From positions 1 to 45,813 of the forward strand of contig JAJQDP010000028.1 in NCBI GenBank assembly GCA_021202155.1: a stretch of 45,813 bases of DNA, written 5' to 3'. Shown one piece after another: positions 1-8,334 of the stretch. The notes under the pieces are model-generated. The model saw nothing but the letters and a program-made list of their open reading frames with translations, made no database searches and was not told the origin of the DNA. How positions within the stretch are numbered: the stretch's first letter is position 1; each line of letters starts with the position of its first letter. Position numbers and translations under genes: made by a program. The DNA is from Oscillospiraceae bacterium (GTDB lineage Bacteria > Bacillota > Clostridia > Oscillospirales > Ruminococcaceae).

Positions 1-101
1 CCATCGCGGTGGCAGGGAAGCAGATTAATATCTGTGTAATAACGGATGGTATGCTCCGTGGTGTGGAACATTTCCGCAAATTGTTTGATGGTATAATTCA
101 T
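1..101 (-). CDS. MerR-family transcriptional regulator, 5' end only
   Basis: The gene runs off the left edge; only the first 33 or so codons are visible. The start codon is at 99-101 (reverse strand), behind a GGAGGT ribosome binding site at 107-112. The N-terminus reads MNYTIKQFAEMFHTTEHTIR followed by YY and a Leu-Pro turn, the winged-helix signature of MerR regulators (recognition helix with T-IRYY, then LLP). Effector domain and length are unknown. It is divergent from the aldo/keto reductase at 235, and the shared intergenic region holds a MerR-type operator. It therefore probably controls the reductase operon in response to an electrophile or aldehyde, as AdhR-type MerR proteins do; the inducer is inference. 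Confidence 0.85.
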   Translation of the reverse strand, partial: MNYTIKQFAEMFHTTEHTIRYYTDINLLPCHRD

Positions 102-151
102 GAGCGACCTCCGTTCATAAAAACTTTACAAGAAAAATTTCAGAAATAGTA

Positions 152-182
152 TTGACTTCGTGTTACTCGAAGTTGCTATACT
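152..182 (+). promoter_or_regulatory. MerR-type promoter with dyad operator
   Basis: The -35 box TTGACT (152-157) and -10 box TATACT (177-182) are separated by 19 bp, the long spacer typical of MerR-activated promoters. Inside the spacer lies an inverted repeat, ACTTCGTGT (155-163) and ACTCGAAGT (165-173), with one mismatch per half. It faces the reductase at 235 and lies upstream of the divergent merR-like gene. MerR proteins activate such promoters by twisting the over-long spacer. Confidence 0.8.
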
Positions 183-234
183 TATTGTAGCACGAAGCCC
201 TGCTTCATGCAATACAAAACATGGAGGTTCTGTG

Positions 235-1068
235 ATGGAATTTTTAACTTTAAACAACGGTATGAAAATGCCGATTCTGGGCTTTGGTACGTTCCGGCTG
301 TCCGGTGAGGTCTGTGAAAACGCGGTTGCCGCCGCGCTTGCAGACGGTTATCGCATGATCGACACAGCGGAGGCTTACAGGAATGAGGAAGCCGTTGGAA
401 ATGGTATCCGCAGGAGCGGAATTGACAGGAAGGAACTGTTTCTTGTCACGAAAGTGAACTTCAAGTCCTACGAGAACGCCGGGAAGATCATCGAGCAGTC
501 CCTTGCCAGCCTGCAAACCGACTATATCGACCTGCTCTTGCTCCACTGGCCGTTCGCCAACTACTACGCCGCGTGGCGGGAGCTGGAAAGAGCATATGCC
601 GACGGGAAAGTACGCGCAATCGGCGTGTCCAATTTTGAACCCGGTCAGCTTGTAGACCTGATCGCCTACAACAAGGTGGTCCCGGCTGTTGACCAGATTG
701 AAACCAACCTGTACTGCCAGCGTACAGAGGAACGGAAGTGGCTGGATAAAAAGGGCGTCACCCATATGTCTTATGCACCGCTTGGTCAGGGCAACCGCAA
801 TGAAATGTACGCGGAATCGTATGTGCTGGAACTGGCGGAAAAATACGGTAAGACACCGGCGCAGATTATGCTCCGCTTCCTGACGCAGAAAGGGATCGTG
901 GTCATCCCCAGAAGTACAAAGGAAGCGCACATCAAAGAGAATATAGATATTTTTGACTTTTCCATGACACCGGAGGAGATAAAAGGGCTGGCCGCATTGG
1001 ATCAGAAAACCGCGCTGATCGGCAATCCGCAGTCCCCGGAATTGGTGGAAATGTCACTGTCCTGGTAG
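235..1068 (+). CDS. Aldo/keto reductase
   Basis: A 277-residue NAD(P)H-dependent oxidoreductase of the aldo/keto reductase superfamily, reducing aldehydes or ketones in the cytoplasm. The tetrad is visible: Asp and Tyr in MIDTAEAYRNE, Lys in LFLVTKVN, His in LLLLHWP. The cofactor-loop motif IPRSTK is near residue 225. Length fits the 2,5-diketo-gluconate reductase-like subgroup. I chose ATG 235 because GGAGG lies at 223-227 and the family N-terminus MEFLTLNNGMKMPILGFGT starts here; the reading frame is open further upstream but that part covers the promoter. It is first in a rightward unit with a second, broken reductase and a MATE pump, suggesting an aldehyde/electrophile detoxification operon under MerR control. 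The substrate cannot be told from sequence. Confidence 0.92.
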   Translation: MEFLTLNNGMKMPILGFGTFRLSGEVCENAVAAALADGYRMIDTAEAYRNEEAVGNGIRRSGIDRKELFLVTKVNFKSYENAGKIIEQSLASLQTDYIDLLLLHWPFANYYAAWRELERAYADGKVRAIGVSNFEPGQLVDLIAYNKVVPAVDQIETNLYCQRTEERKWLDKKGVTHMSYAPLGQGNRNEMYAESYVLELAEKYGKTPAQIMLRFLTQKGIVVIPRSTKEAHIKENIDIFDFSMTPEEIKGLAALDQKTALIGNPQSPELVEMSLSW

Positions 1069-1117
1069 GGGGGTTCGGATAAAAACGGGCGGCTTCAGGC
1101 GGAAAAAGGAGGACACG

Positions 1118-1681
1118 ATGGAATATATAAAATTAGGGAAATCGGATCTGAACGTTTCCCGTATCTGTATGGGTTGCATGGGTTTTGGAAACGCGGCAAC
1201 CGGCCAGCACAGCTGGACGGTAGATGAAACGCAGACCAGGGAAATTATTGAGCATGGATTGAACCTGGGAATCAATTTTTATGATACTGCCATTGCCTAC
1301 CAGAATGGCACCAGTGAACAGTTTGTGGGCAGGGCACTTCGGGATTTTGCGAAGCGTGATGATTTTATTATCGCCACCAAATTTACACCAAGGACACAGG
1401 AGGAAATCGACCTGGGTATCAGCGGACAGCAGCACGTTGAAAACTACCTGGACCAGAGCCTTAAAAATCTCGGCATGGATTATGTGGATTTATATATTTA
1501 CCATATGTGGGATTACCACACGCCGATGGAGGAGATCATGGAGGGGCTTGATAATGCCGTAAAAGCAGGGAAAACAAGATATATCGGCATATCCAACTGT
1601 TTTGCATGGCAGCTTGCCAAGGCAAATTTTTATGCGAGGGAACACGGTCTGACAGAATTTATTTCTATCCAGGGTCATTGA
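1118..1681 (+). pseudogene. Aldo/keto reductase, 3' truncated
   Basis: A strong start (AGGAGG ending 5 nt before ATG 1118) leads into a normal aldo/keto reductase N-terminus: LGKSDLNVSRICMGCMGFG, the NFYDTAIAYQNG segment with Asp/Tyr, IIATKFT with Lys, and DLYIYHMWD with His. The protein stops after 187 residues at FISIQGH, where family members of about 320 residues continue with a Tyr-Asn and the second half of the barrel. A MATE gene begins four bases after the stop. The likeliest history is a deletion that joined the reductase middle to the MATE start. Half a TIM barrel is unlikely to be active. A stop-creating point change plus independent loss of downstream sequence is less likely. Confidence 0.85.
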
Positions 1682-1684
1682 ACA

Positions 1685-3062
1685 ATGAGTACATCCATCG
1701 CAGAAAAGAAAAAAAATATTGTAATTTTGACGGAGCGCACACCGTGGAAATGTATTCTGCGGTTTGCCTTTCCGCTGTTCCTCGGCAGTCTGCTGCAACA
1801 ACTTTATTATACGGTTGACGCTATGATGGTAGGCAGACTGGTAGGCGAGGCGGCTCTCTCCGGCGTTGGAACCTGTGGGGTTCTTACCAATTTACTGGTT
1901 GCTTTTTCGGTAGGTTTTTCGGCTGGTGCCAGCATTGTTTCGGCACAGTATTACGGAGCAAAAAGATATGACGAGATTACAAGGAACGCTTATGCTTCTA
2001 TGCTGTCCCTGCTTGTGCTGGGGCTTGTGATCGGCGGGATCGGATTCTTTTTTGCCAGGCCGCTTTTGAAAACAGCGGTATCCGTCCCCGATTCATTGAT
2101 TGGCTATGCCGCAGTATATTTCCGCATTTGTGCGGTTGGCTTCCTGTTTCAGTTTATTTACAACGGCGCAGCAGCGCTTTTACGTTCCATTGGCGACAGC
2201 AAAGCCTCCCTGTACTTTTTACTGCTGTCCACTGTTCTTAATATTTTTGGGGGATTACGCTTTTATTGCATGGTTTCATATGGGGGTTGCCGGAGCTGCA
2301 TGGGCAACTGTTATGTCACAATTCCTTTCCTGTATTGTGAGTTTTCTCTATATGTATAAAAGATACGAGGTGCTTCGATTTATCGGGAAGAAAATCAGGA
2401 TTTCCTTATCGGACATCTCCATTATTATCAGAACAGGCTTTCCGATGGCATTGCAGTCAATGGTCGGGACAGTATTTAACCTGTTTGTGCAAAGGCTGGT
2501 CAATTCCTTCGGCGAGGCCATGATAGCTTCCTACACGGTTGTCAGTCGCATTGAGGGATATATGCAGCTCCCCACGCAAACGCTATATCAGGCGATTCCC
2601 ACCTATACGGCACAAAATCTCGGCGCAAAAAAAGAAAACCGTATTCGCACAGGACTGCGGCATACGGTGATTATGGCGGTGCTTTCAACGTTGGTTATTT
2701 CGATTGTAGTATTTTTCTTTGCAGATAGCTTAACGGGTTCGTTTGGTATCAGCGGACTTTCCGCACAGTATTGTGCTGAAAACATCAGATGGCTTTCCTT
2801 CCCGATTTTGCTTTTTGCGCTGTACTTCCCCTGTACAGGGTTATATCAGGGAATGGGAAAAGGGATGGTATCAACGATCATGTCCACAACCTTTTTAAGC
2901 ATTTGCCTTTTTCTTGCCTATACGCTTCAATATATCCCTGATGTCGGTTTCAGAGCTATTTTCATCTGCAAGCCCATTACATGGGTGATTGTATCTACGA
3001 TCAATTATATCTACTATTTCAGTGGCAAATGGATGCGCGGGAAGTCCACCACAGCTATATAA
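1685..3062 (+). pseudogene. MATE-family efflux transporter, frameshifted
   Basis: A multidrug and toxic compound extrusion pump of about 458 residues, read in two overlapping frames (1685-2359 and about 2250-3062). The first half shows the MATE start pattern (PLFLGSLLQQLYYTVDAMMV, then SAQYYGAKRYDE); the second half continues with GVAGAAWATVMSQ and the C-terminal helices. The frame breaks at a G tract, 2249-2253: four Gs instead of five would read straight through as IFGDYAF. MATE pumps have 12 membrane helices and export cationic drugs using Na+ or H+ gradients; the break falls in the middle, so the gene as given makes no full pump. The coding sense is otherwise intact, so this is either a recent mutation or a homopolymer sequencing error. 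It has no clear ribosome binding site of its own. Confidence 0.85.
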
Positions 3063-3065
3063 GAA

Positions 3066-4437
3066 ATGAATTTTATCGGTGAAAACACCCTTGACAAATT
3101 GCATCTCAAAAACCATTTTGAGCAAGTATGCATGAGCAAGTTTGTTCAGGAGAACGACTTCACTCTGTTCATGAATATAATCAACGAATATTATGTTAAG
3201 GACGGTAGCAAGAAGGTTCGGGCATCTCTGAAACTGAAAGGCGAATCCGGTGAACACCTTACAAAGATTCCGCCTTACGGTTACGTCAAAGTCCCGACAA
3301 TCCGAAGAAGTGGGTAGTAGACCCCCCGAAGCGACAGAAGTGGTCAAACGGATTTTTGCTCTTTGTATGGATGGCTACGGTCCTACGCAGATTGCTCGAA
3401 TTCTGAAATCTGAACAGGTGGTAACGCCGACTGTCCATCAGGACAGACAGAATCAGAAAATCCGTAATGCTTTGCCCGCCGGTCCTTACGACTGGAACGG
3501 TAGCTCTGTATCCGGAATTTTGGAAAGGATTGAGTATTGCGGACATACTGCCAATTTCAGGACACACAGGCAATCGTACAAAATCAAAAAGACGATTGAC
3601 AACCCGCCGGAGCAATGGATGATTTTCAGGAACACGCAGGAAGCCATCATTGATGAAGAAACCTTTGAGCGTGTGCAGGAGCTTCGCAAGAACAAGTGCA
3701 GACCGACAAAGACAGGCAAAATCAATCTCTTTTCCGGAATAGCCTATTGCGCTGATTGCGAACGAAAGATGTACTATTGCACAGCAAGTAACTTCGCACA
3801 ACGTCAGGATTACTTTGTATGCTCAACCTCCCGTAAGAAAGGAACCGATTACTGCGGAACTCACTTCATCAGAGCCGCTGTTCTTGAAGAAGGCGTGCTT
3901 TTGTATCTACAGCGTTTGCTTTGGTACATATCCGAGTACGAGGATTTATTCCGGGAAAAGCTCGGTGCAAAGTGTAAGGAAGAAAACAAAAAAGAGCTGA
4001 CCGCAAAACGCAGACAGCTCACACAATCGCAACGCAGAATGGATGAAATCGACCGGTTATTCAAACGCATCTATGAGGACATGGTATCCGGCAAAATCAC
4101 CGAGAGCCGTTTCGACAAACTTTCCGAAGATTACGAAACCGAACAAGCGGAAATTGCGAAGAAGATTGAAGTCTTGAAGACCGAAATCTCACAGCAGGAA
4201 GAAGATGCTGAAAGCGTAGATGAGTTCATTCGCAGGGCAAAAAAGTATCCAGTCCTGAACGAGCTGACGCCAACCGTTCTGAATGATCTGGTGAACAAGG
4301 TGTATGTGTGTGCACCTGACAAGAGCAGTGGACATCGAGTGCAGGAAGTCAGGATTAGTCTGAACTTAATCGGATTCCTGCTGGAAAGCTTTATAGCGGA
4401 AATGCTGAACTATCAATCAAGAGAGAGAACAGCGTGA
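3066..4437 (+). pseudogene. Large serine recombinase remnant (DUF4368 type), no catalytic domain
   Basis: The preserved part corresponds to the recombinase and C-terminal regions of Tn-type large serine recombinases: the NDFTLFMNIINEYYVKDGS linker, the IPPYGYVK segment, a zinc-ribbon-like stretch with CADC and CSTS near 3750-3830, a coiled coil, and a DUF4368-like end (ELTPTVLNDLVNKVYV). The N-terminal resolvase domain with the nucleophilic Ser (about 120-150 residues) is missing. Two further frame changes are needed near 3291 (after YVK) and near 3322 in a run of six Cs, to recover a PDNPKKWVVDP segment. So the gene is decayed and cannot recombine DNA. It marks an old ICE or transposon and may explain how the 1-3062 genes arrived. 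Confidence 0.9.
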
Positions 4438-4598
4438 ACAGTTCACGCCGTTCTCGGAAAATATTCAAGACCTGTTTTATGACGGGTGAGCCTGAAAGGG
4501 GAGCTGGATGCGCCGCAGGCGCAGACTGAGGGGTTTCCGCGGGGAGCTGTCAAGAAGTTCGCAAGCGAACTTGAGGGAGCGGCGGAGGTTGGAGGTTT
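4432..4598. repeat. Palindrome-rich intergenic stretch
   Basis: Between the recombinase remnant and the convergent SDR gene lie several short perfect inverted repeats: GCGTGAAC/GTTCACGC (4432-4448, one-base centre, overlapping the recombinase stop), GCGCC/GGCGC (4510-4522) and AAGTTCGC/GCGAACTT (4555-4572). None is followed by a T run, so they are not classical terminators. They resemble extragenic palindromes; an open frame through here (4486-4761) is a compositional by-product. Confidence 0.5.
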
Positions 4599-5345
4599 TC
4601 AATACGGGCTCTCGAACTCCGCTTCCGCCTTTCTGACCGCTTCTTCAAGGGTCATTCCGGCGAAATTCTGTGCTCCCAAGTATCTGCCCGACTTCTTGTC
4701 GTCGACGAAAACGCCGACCACTGCGCCGGGGATTGCACTCTCGGGGGCGTTCGGGGCGTGAGGTCCGCCGAGGTCGGTTCTGCACCAGCCAGGGTCGGTG
4801 AGATTTATCATGACGTCCGTGCCCTGAAGCTTCGAGCCGAGGTCGATTGTGACCTTGTCAAGAGCCGCCTTGCTGGCTGAATAGCCTGCCTGCTCCGGCT
4901 CAAGGCGAATGCCACTCGTCGTGTTCAAAATCCTTCCAAAACCTCGCTCAATCATCTTCGGCAGGAAATGGTAGCAGATCATGATTGGCGAGATTGTATT
5001 TATCATGAAACTGTCCGTAAAATCGGACACGGGAGTTTTGTAATAGTCCACTCTGTAGGCGATCTGAAGCCCGGCATTATTGAGGATGATGTCGACCGGA
5101 GTTCCCTCCTCATCTATCTCGTGGAGCATGGCTTCAACTTCATCTGGCTTTGAAAGCTCAGCCGAGACGGCGTAAGCGTCCACTCCAAGAGCCTTTACTT
5201 CTTTGAGAAGTCCCTCAGTGTGCTCCGGCTTTCTGCTGTGTAAGATGAGATTGCACCCCTGCTCTGCCATGAAGAGTGCCACAAGTCTGCCGATTCCACG
5301 GCTTGAGCCGGTTATCAGTGCCCAGCGATTTTTGACGTCTATCAT
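4599..5345 (-). CDS. Short-chain dehydrogenase/reductase (SDR)
   Basis: A 248-residue classical SDR oxidoreductase. The Rossmann glycine motif TGSSRGIG is near residue 13-20, the NNAG motif appears in ILNNAGLQ, and the catalytic Tyr-x-x-x-Lys is in GYSASKAAL, with the preceding Ser in NTTSGIR. Length fits the family (about 250). Start ATG 5345 was chosen because AAGGAG stands 7 nt upstream; the frame stays open to 5366 but that overlaps the previous gene. It follows the inositol monophosphatase-like gene by 13 bp and is probably co-transcribed with it. Substrate is unknown; SDRs act on steroids, sugars, acyl carriers and many others. Confidence 0.9.
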   Translation of the reverse strand: MIDVKNRWALITGSSRGIGRLVALFMAEQGCNLILHSRKPEHTEGLLKEVKALGVDAYAVSAELSKPDEVEAMLHEIDEEGTPVDIILNNAGLQIAYRVDYYKTPVSDFTDSFMINTISPIMICYHFLPKMIERGFGRILNTTSGIRLEPEQAGYSASKAALDKVTIDLGSKLQGTDVMINLTDPGWCRTDLGGPHAPNAPESAIPGAVVGVFVDDKKSGRYLGAQNFAGMTLEEAVRKAEAEFESPY

Positions 5346-5358
5346 GTGAATGCTCCTT

Positions 5359-6141
5359 TCAAGCATTTATAATGCCGCTTTCGGCGATGATATTTTTGTT
5401 TCCAGCCACAACGGAGGTCTTCTCAAGCGAAAGCTTAATCTCATTTCCAGAGAGGTCGACGAGATTTCCACCGCTTTCCCCGAGAATTATCGCCGCCGCG
5501 GCGTAGTCCCATGGAGACAGGGTCGCCTCGAAATAGAACCCTGCCCTGCCACATGCAACGTGGCAGATGTCAAGAGCCGCTGAACCCATCCGACGGACGT
5601 CCTGGCACTTTCCGAAAACGGACTTCACCAAATCAAATGTCTCGTCCGTGAGCTCCGGGTTGTAGGGAGCCGTCCCGAAAAGTACGATTGAGTTTTTGAG
5701 AGGCACGTCGCTCACGCGAATCGGCTCGCCGTTCAGAAATGCACCATCGCCGGCTTTCGCATCAAAAAATTCGCCCGCAAACGGGTCGTAAACTGCGCCA
5801 TAAAAGGGCTTCCCGGACTTGTACCAGGCGACCGAAATCGCGCAGTTACCCATCCGGTGAACGAAGTTGGTCGTGCCGTCAATCGGATCGATGATGAACG
5901 CGTCGACGGCATCGATGTTTCCCTTCGCGGAGGATTCCTCCGAAACAAACTGGGCGTCCGGAAGCATCTCAGAAATTGCGGCAATAAGCCTCTCCTGCAC
6001 CAGCCTGTCATACTGAGTGACAAGGTCGCGGGCGGAGGTTTTCTCGGTGATTTTAAGCCCCTCCTCAGCCGCGGAGAGGATTATTTTGCCGGAGGAGAGG
6101 ATGGCTGAGCAGATCGAGTCGATAATGCTGTTTCGGGTCAT
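5359..6141 (-). CDS. Inositol monophosphatase-family protein
   Basis: A 260-residue Mg2+-dependent phosphatase of the IMPase/CysQ superfamily. Metal-binding motifs are present: EES in FVSEESSAKG, DPIDGTTNFVHR (motif I), and WDYAAAAII (motif II). The family hydrolyses inositol-1-phosphate or related sugar phosphates, or 3'-phosphoadenosine phosphate in CysQ relatives; the motifs alone do not decide. It is in a leftward cluster between RhuM and the SDR gene with short gaps. Confidence 0.92.
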   Translation of the reverse strand: MTRNSIIDSICSAILSSGKIILSAAEEGLKITEKTSARDLVTQYDRLVQERLIAAISEMLPDAQFVSEESSAKGNIDAVDAFIIDPIDGTTNFVHRMGNCAISVAWYKSGKPFYGAVYDPFAGEFFDAKAGDGAFLNGEPIRVSDVPLKNSIVLFGTAPYNPELTDETFDLVKSVFGKCQDVRRMGSAALDICHVACGRAGFYFEATLSPWDYAAAAIILGESGGNLVDLSGNEIKLSLEKTSVVAGNKNIIAESGIINA

Positions 6142-6152
6142 GATACCTCCTA

Positions 6153-7160
6153 TTACGTCTCGCTACTTTCCAGTAACCTCTTTACTTCCTTATCGAAATC
6201 AGAAGTAATCTTCTGTGTTTTATTGAATTCTGAATATTCCGCTTCCGCCTTTGTCTTGGCTTCTTTTGCAGAAATCCTGCCCTTGTCTTTCAGAATATCG
6301 AACCTGCGAAATGACAGAAATTCATTGACACTCTCCGCAAATTCCTCCATCGTAAAAGTGTTTTCGTTTTCAATAAGGTCTTCTATGTAGTCAAAATAGC
6401 CACTGACCGCCCGTTCCAAGCGGCGGATTTGCCTCTCATCAAGATAGTTCTTAGCTACCGATACATCGGACTTCAGAATCCTGCCGTCAGGCGAATTCTT
6501 CCAGGTTGTAAGCCCCATATGCTCTTTGTTTCTGTCGGCATGAGTATATACAATTTCAGCCGCAGTCTGACCAACAATAGCATAGTGGAACTTGTTCTGC
6601 ACCATAGCATAAAAGTCTTGCGTTATCTTTGAATTTTCATCATAATCAATACTACATTCGGCAAAAATATCGGTAATCTGTTGCCAGATACGACGTTCGC
6701 TCGCACGAATAGAACGGACTCTTTCCAGTAATTCTCTGAAGTAATCCTCTCCGAAGGCGGTTTTCCCTTGCTTCAGACGGTCATCATCCAGCACAAATCC
6801 CTTTGTCATATACTCTTTCAGGATTCCTGTTGCCCAAATACGAAAGCGCGTAGCTCTGCGTGAATTCACACGATACCCTACGGAAATAATGGCGTCAAGG
6901 TTATAATAGTCTACTTGTCTTCTTACACTCCTGTTCCCTTCCGCCTGAACACTTTCCATTTTGGAAACAGTTCGCTCTCTTACAAGTTCGCCTTCCTCAT
7001 ATATATTTGACAGGTGCTTAGAAATAGCAGGAACCTCAACGCCGAAAAGCTCCGCCATGGCTTTTTGCGTAAGCCAGATGGTTTCATCTTTTATGACAGC
7101 GTTGACGGACACGTCCTCTTCCGCCGACCTGTAGAGTAAAAATTGCATTTCATTTTCCAT
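6153..7160 (-). CDS. RhuM-family protein
   Basis: A 335-residue protein of the virulence RhuM family. It opens with a helix-turn-helix-like segment (IWLTQKAMAELFGVEVPAISKHLSNI), continues with the family core VDYYNLDAIISVGYRVNSRR and the FRIWATGILKEYM stretch, and ends in a charged helical tail. RhuM proteins are widespread on islands and near defence genes; their biochemical role is not established. The gene lies 11 bp upstream of the phosphatase gene and 12 bp downstream of bcp, with GAGGTG before its ATG, so it appears inserted into a metabolic operon. It is unfragmented. Confidence 0.88.
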   Translation of the reverse strand: MENEMQFLLYRSAEEDVSVNAVIKDETIWLTQKAMAELFGVEVPAISKHLSNIYEEGELVRERTVSKMESVQAEGNRSVRRQVDYYNLDAIISVGYRVNSRRATRFRIWATGILKEYMTKGFVLDDDRLKQGKTAFGEDYFRELLERVRSIRASERRIWQQITDIFAECSIDYDENSKITQDFYAMVQNKFHYAIVGQTAAEIVYTHADRNKEHMGLTTWKNSPDGRILKSDVSVAKNYLDERQIRRLERAVSGYFDYIEDLIENENTFTMEEFAESVNEFLSFRRFDILKDKGRISAKEAKTKAEAEYSEFNKTQKITSDFDKEVKRLLESSET

Positions 7161-7172
7161 GAAAACACCTCA

Positions 7173-7631
7173 TCAATTTCTCACCATCTCCAGCATCTTT
7201 CCCGGATTCTCCGCCGCCTTGACCTTGTCGGAGGCGTAGATAATCACGCCGTTCTCGTCGATGAGGTAGGTCGTGCGGACGACGCCCATTGAGATCTTGC
7301 CGTAGTTTTTCTTCTCCTTCCAGACGTCGTAAGCCTCGATGCAGGTCTTGTCCACGTCCGAAAGAATGGTGAACGGGAGCGCGTACTTCTCCTCGAATTT
7401 CTTGTGCGACGCGACGCTGTCCTTGCTGACGCCGACGACGGTGACGCCAAGAGCCTCGAACTGCGAATTGAGCTCCGCGAACCCAACCGCCTGCTTGGTG
7501 CAGCCAGGGGTCATGTCCTTCGGGTAGAAGTAGAGGATGAGCTTTCTTCCAGCATATTCGGAGAGAGTGTGAATCGCCCCGTTCTGGTCGGGGAGGGCGA
7601 AGGCAGGGGCTGGGGCGTTTATTGGTAACAT
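7173..7631 (-). CDS. bcp: Thiol peroxidase (peroxiredoxin, Bcp type)
   Basis: A 152-residue peroxiredoxin of the BCP/PrxQ group, reducing hydrogen peroxide and organic peroxides in the cytoplasm. The active-site pattern FYPKDMTPGCTKQ places the peroxidatic Cys at residue 44. The usual resolving Cys five residues on (GCTxxxC) is absent: the sequence reads GCTKQAVGF, so this is a one-Cys variant that would need an external thiol. Length is normal. It leads the leftward cluster bcp-rhuM-phosphatase-SDR, and probably represents the chromosome flank that lay beside guaA before the islands entered (inference from gene order). Confidence 0.93.
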   Translation of the reverse strand: MLPINAPAPAFALPDQNGAIHTLSEYAGRKLILYFYPKDMTPGCTKQAVGFAELNSQFEALGVTVVGVSKDSVASHKKFEEKYALPFTILSDVDKTCIEAYDVWKEKKNYGKISMGVVRTTYLIDENGVIIYASDKVKAAENPGKMLEMVRN

Positions 7632-7710
7632 GGGTAGGACTCCGATCTTGTTTATTGTTTGTAGTATAGCGGGTTAGCAACGACAAATATTCCACTCAAT
7701 TTAGCTAACG

Positions 7711-8075
7711 TTATTTTGATGCTTTATCAGCTATAGCATTGTACAGCAGTGCTTTATCGTTAAAGTGCTTCGACTTCAATTCCTCTGGCGGTGGACATAC
7801 TTCCGGAAAGACCAGTGGCACCGGCTCTATTCCGTCCAAACCCTTGTTGGAGAGGGCGTATCGCCATTCAGTATCCACCCACTTTGACTCCCTGGCATAC
7901 TCCGACCAGCACAGGCACAGAATATCTCTCCTGTCTATCTCTCTGTACAAAGTCGTTTCCCAGTCTTCGCCACTGCGAAGACTATCCACGTCAAAGAAGA
8001 TGTCCATATCCGGTCGGTCTATTTTCATACCCTGCTGAGGATTTCGACGTCGGTCGCCATTACATTTGCATCTTC
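7711..8075 (-). pseudogene. TIR-domain protein remnant (C-terminal part)
   Basis: The readable part matches the second half of a bacterial TIR domain: RPDMDIFFDVDSLRSGEDWE, then REIDRRDILCLCWSEYA, KWVDTEWRYAL and a CPPPEELKSKHFND tail. Upstream, pieces such as EILSRV occur in another frame (about 8040-8075), and the first strand and helix of the domain are missing. An open frame extends rightward to 8334 but its sequence there runs through the attachment site and is not TIR. Intact TIR proteins of this type degrade NAD+ during phage defence; this copy is dead. It lies directly outside the left attachment site, so it may be the scrap of a third, older cargo. Confidence 0.8.
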
Positions 8076-8159
8076 TTTCATTTTGTTTTAAATTAATCTT
8101 ATCACATCTTGGATGGAAATGCAATAATATAAAGAACTGATTTACGAAATTATTTGGGG

Positions 8160-8225
8160 TTATTCCCACTCTCTCCCACCACAGTTTTGCTAAACGTATC
8201 TGTTTAGTAATAGTGCCAGTGGTGG
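8160..8225. repeat. Distal attachment site and element-end repeats (element 1)
   Basis: TTATTCCCACTC (8160-8171) is identical to twelve bases at the guaA 3' end; on the complement it reads GAGTGGGAATAA, the Glu-Trp-Glu-stop of GuaA. Four bases inward is an inverted repeat CCACCAC (8176-8182)/GTGGTGG (8219-8225), enclosing a perfect dyad CTAAAC-N6-GTTTAG (8190-8207). The same layout occurs at 25082-25158. I interpret this as att core plus integrase arm sites. Confidence 0.7.
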
Positions 8226-8334
8226 CTTTCTTCTTCGGGTATTCTCGAATAGTTTGGAGTTTTTCAGATTTTCCGTTGCCGGGGTGTTGCCAGGTGGAGC
8301 ATAATGCTGTAGCTAGTTTCACGCCATATCCCAC

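Noticed and set aside
4486..4761. Possible 91-codon + strand gene
   Set aside because: Reads through palindromes and antisense to the SDR gene; composition artefact.
7689..7700. ATTCCACTCAAT resembles the guaA core and could be a fourth, oldest attachment site
   Set aside because: It lacks one C of the core and the Glu-Trp-Glu-stop reading is lost; the match is too short to count.
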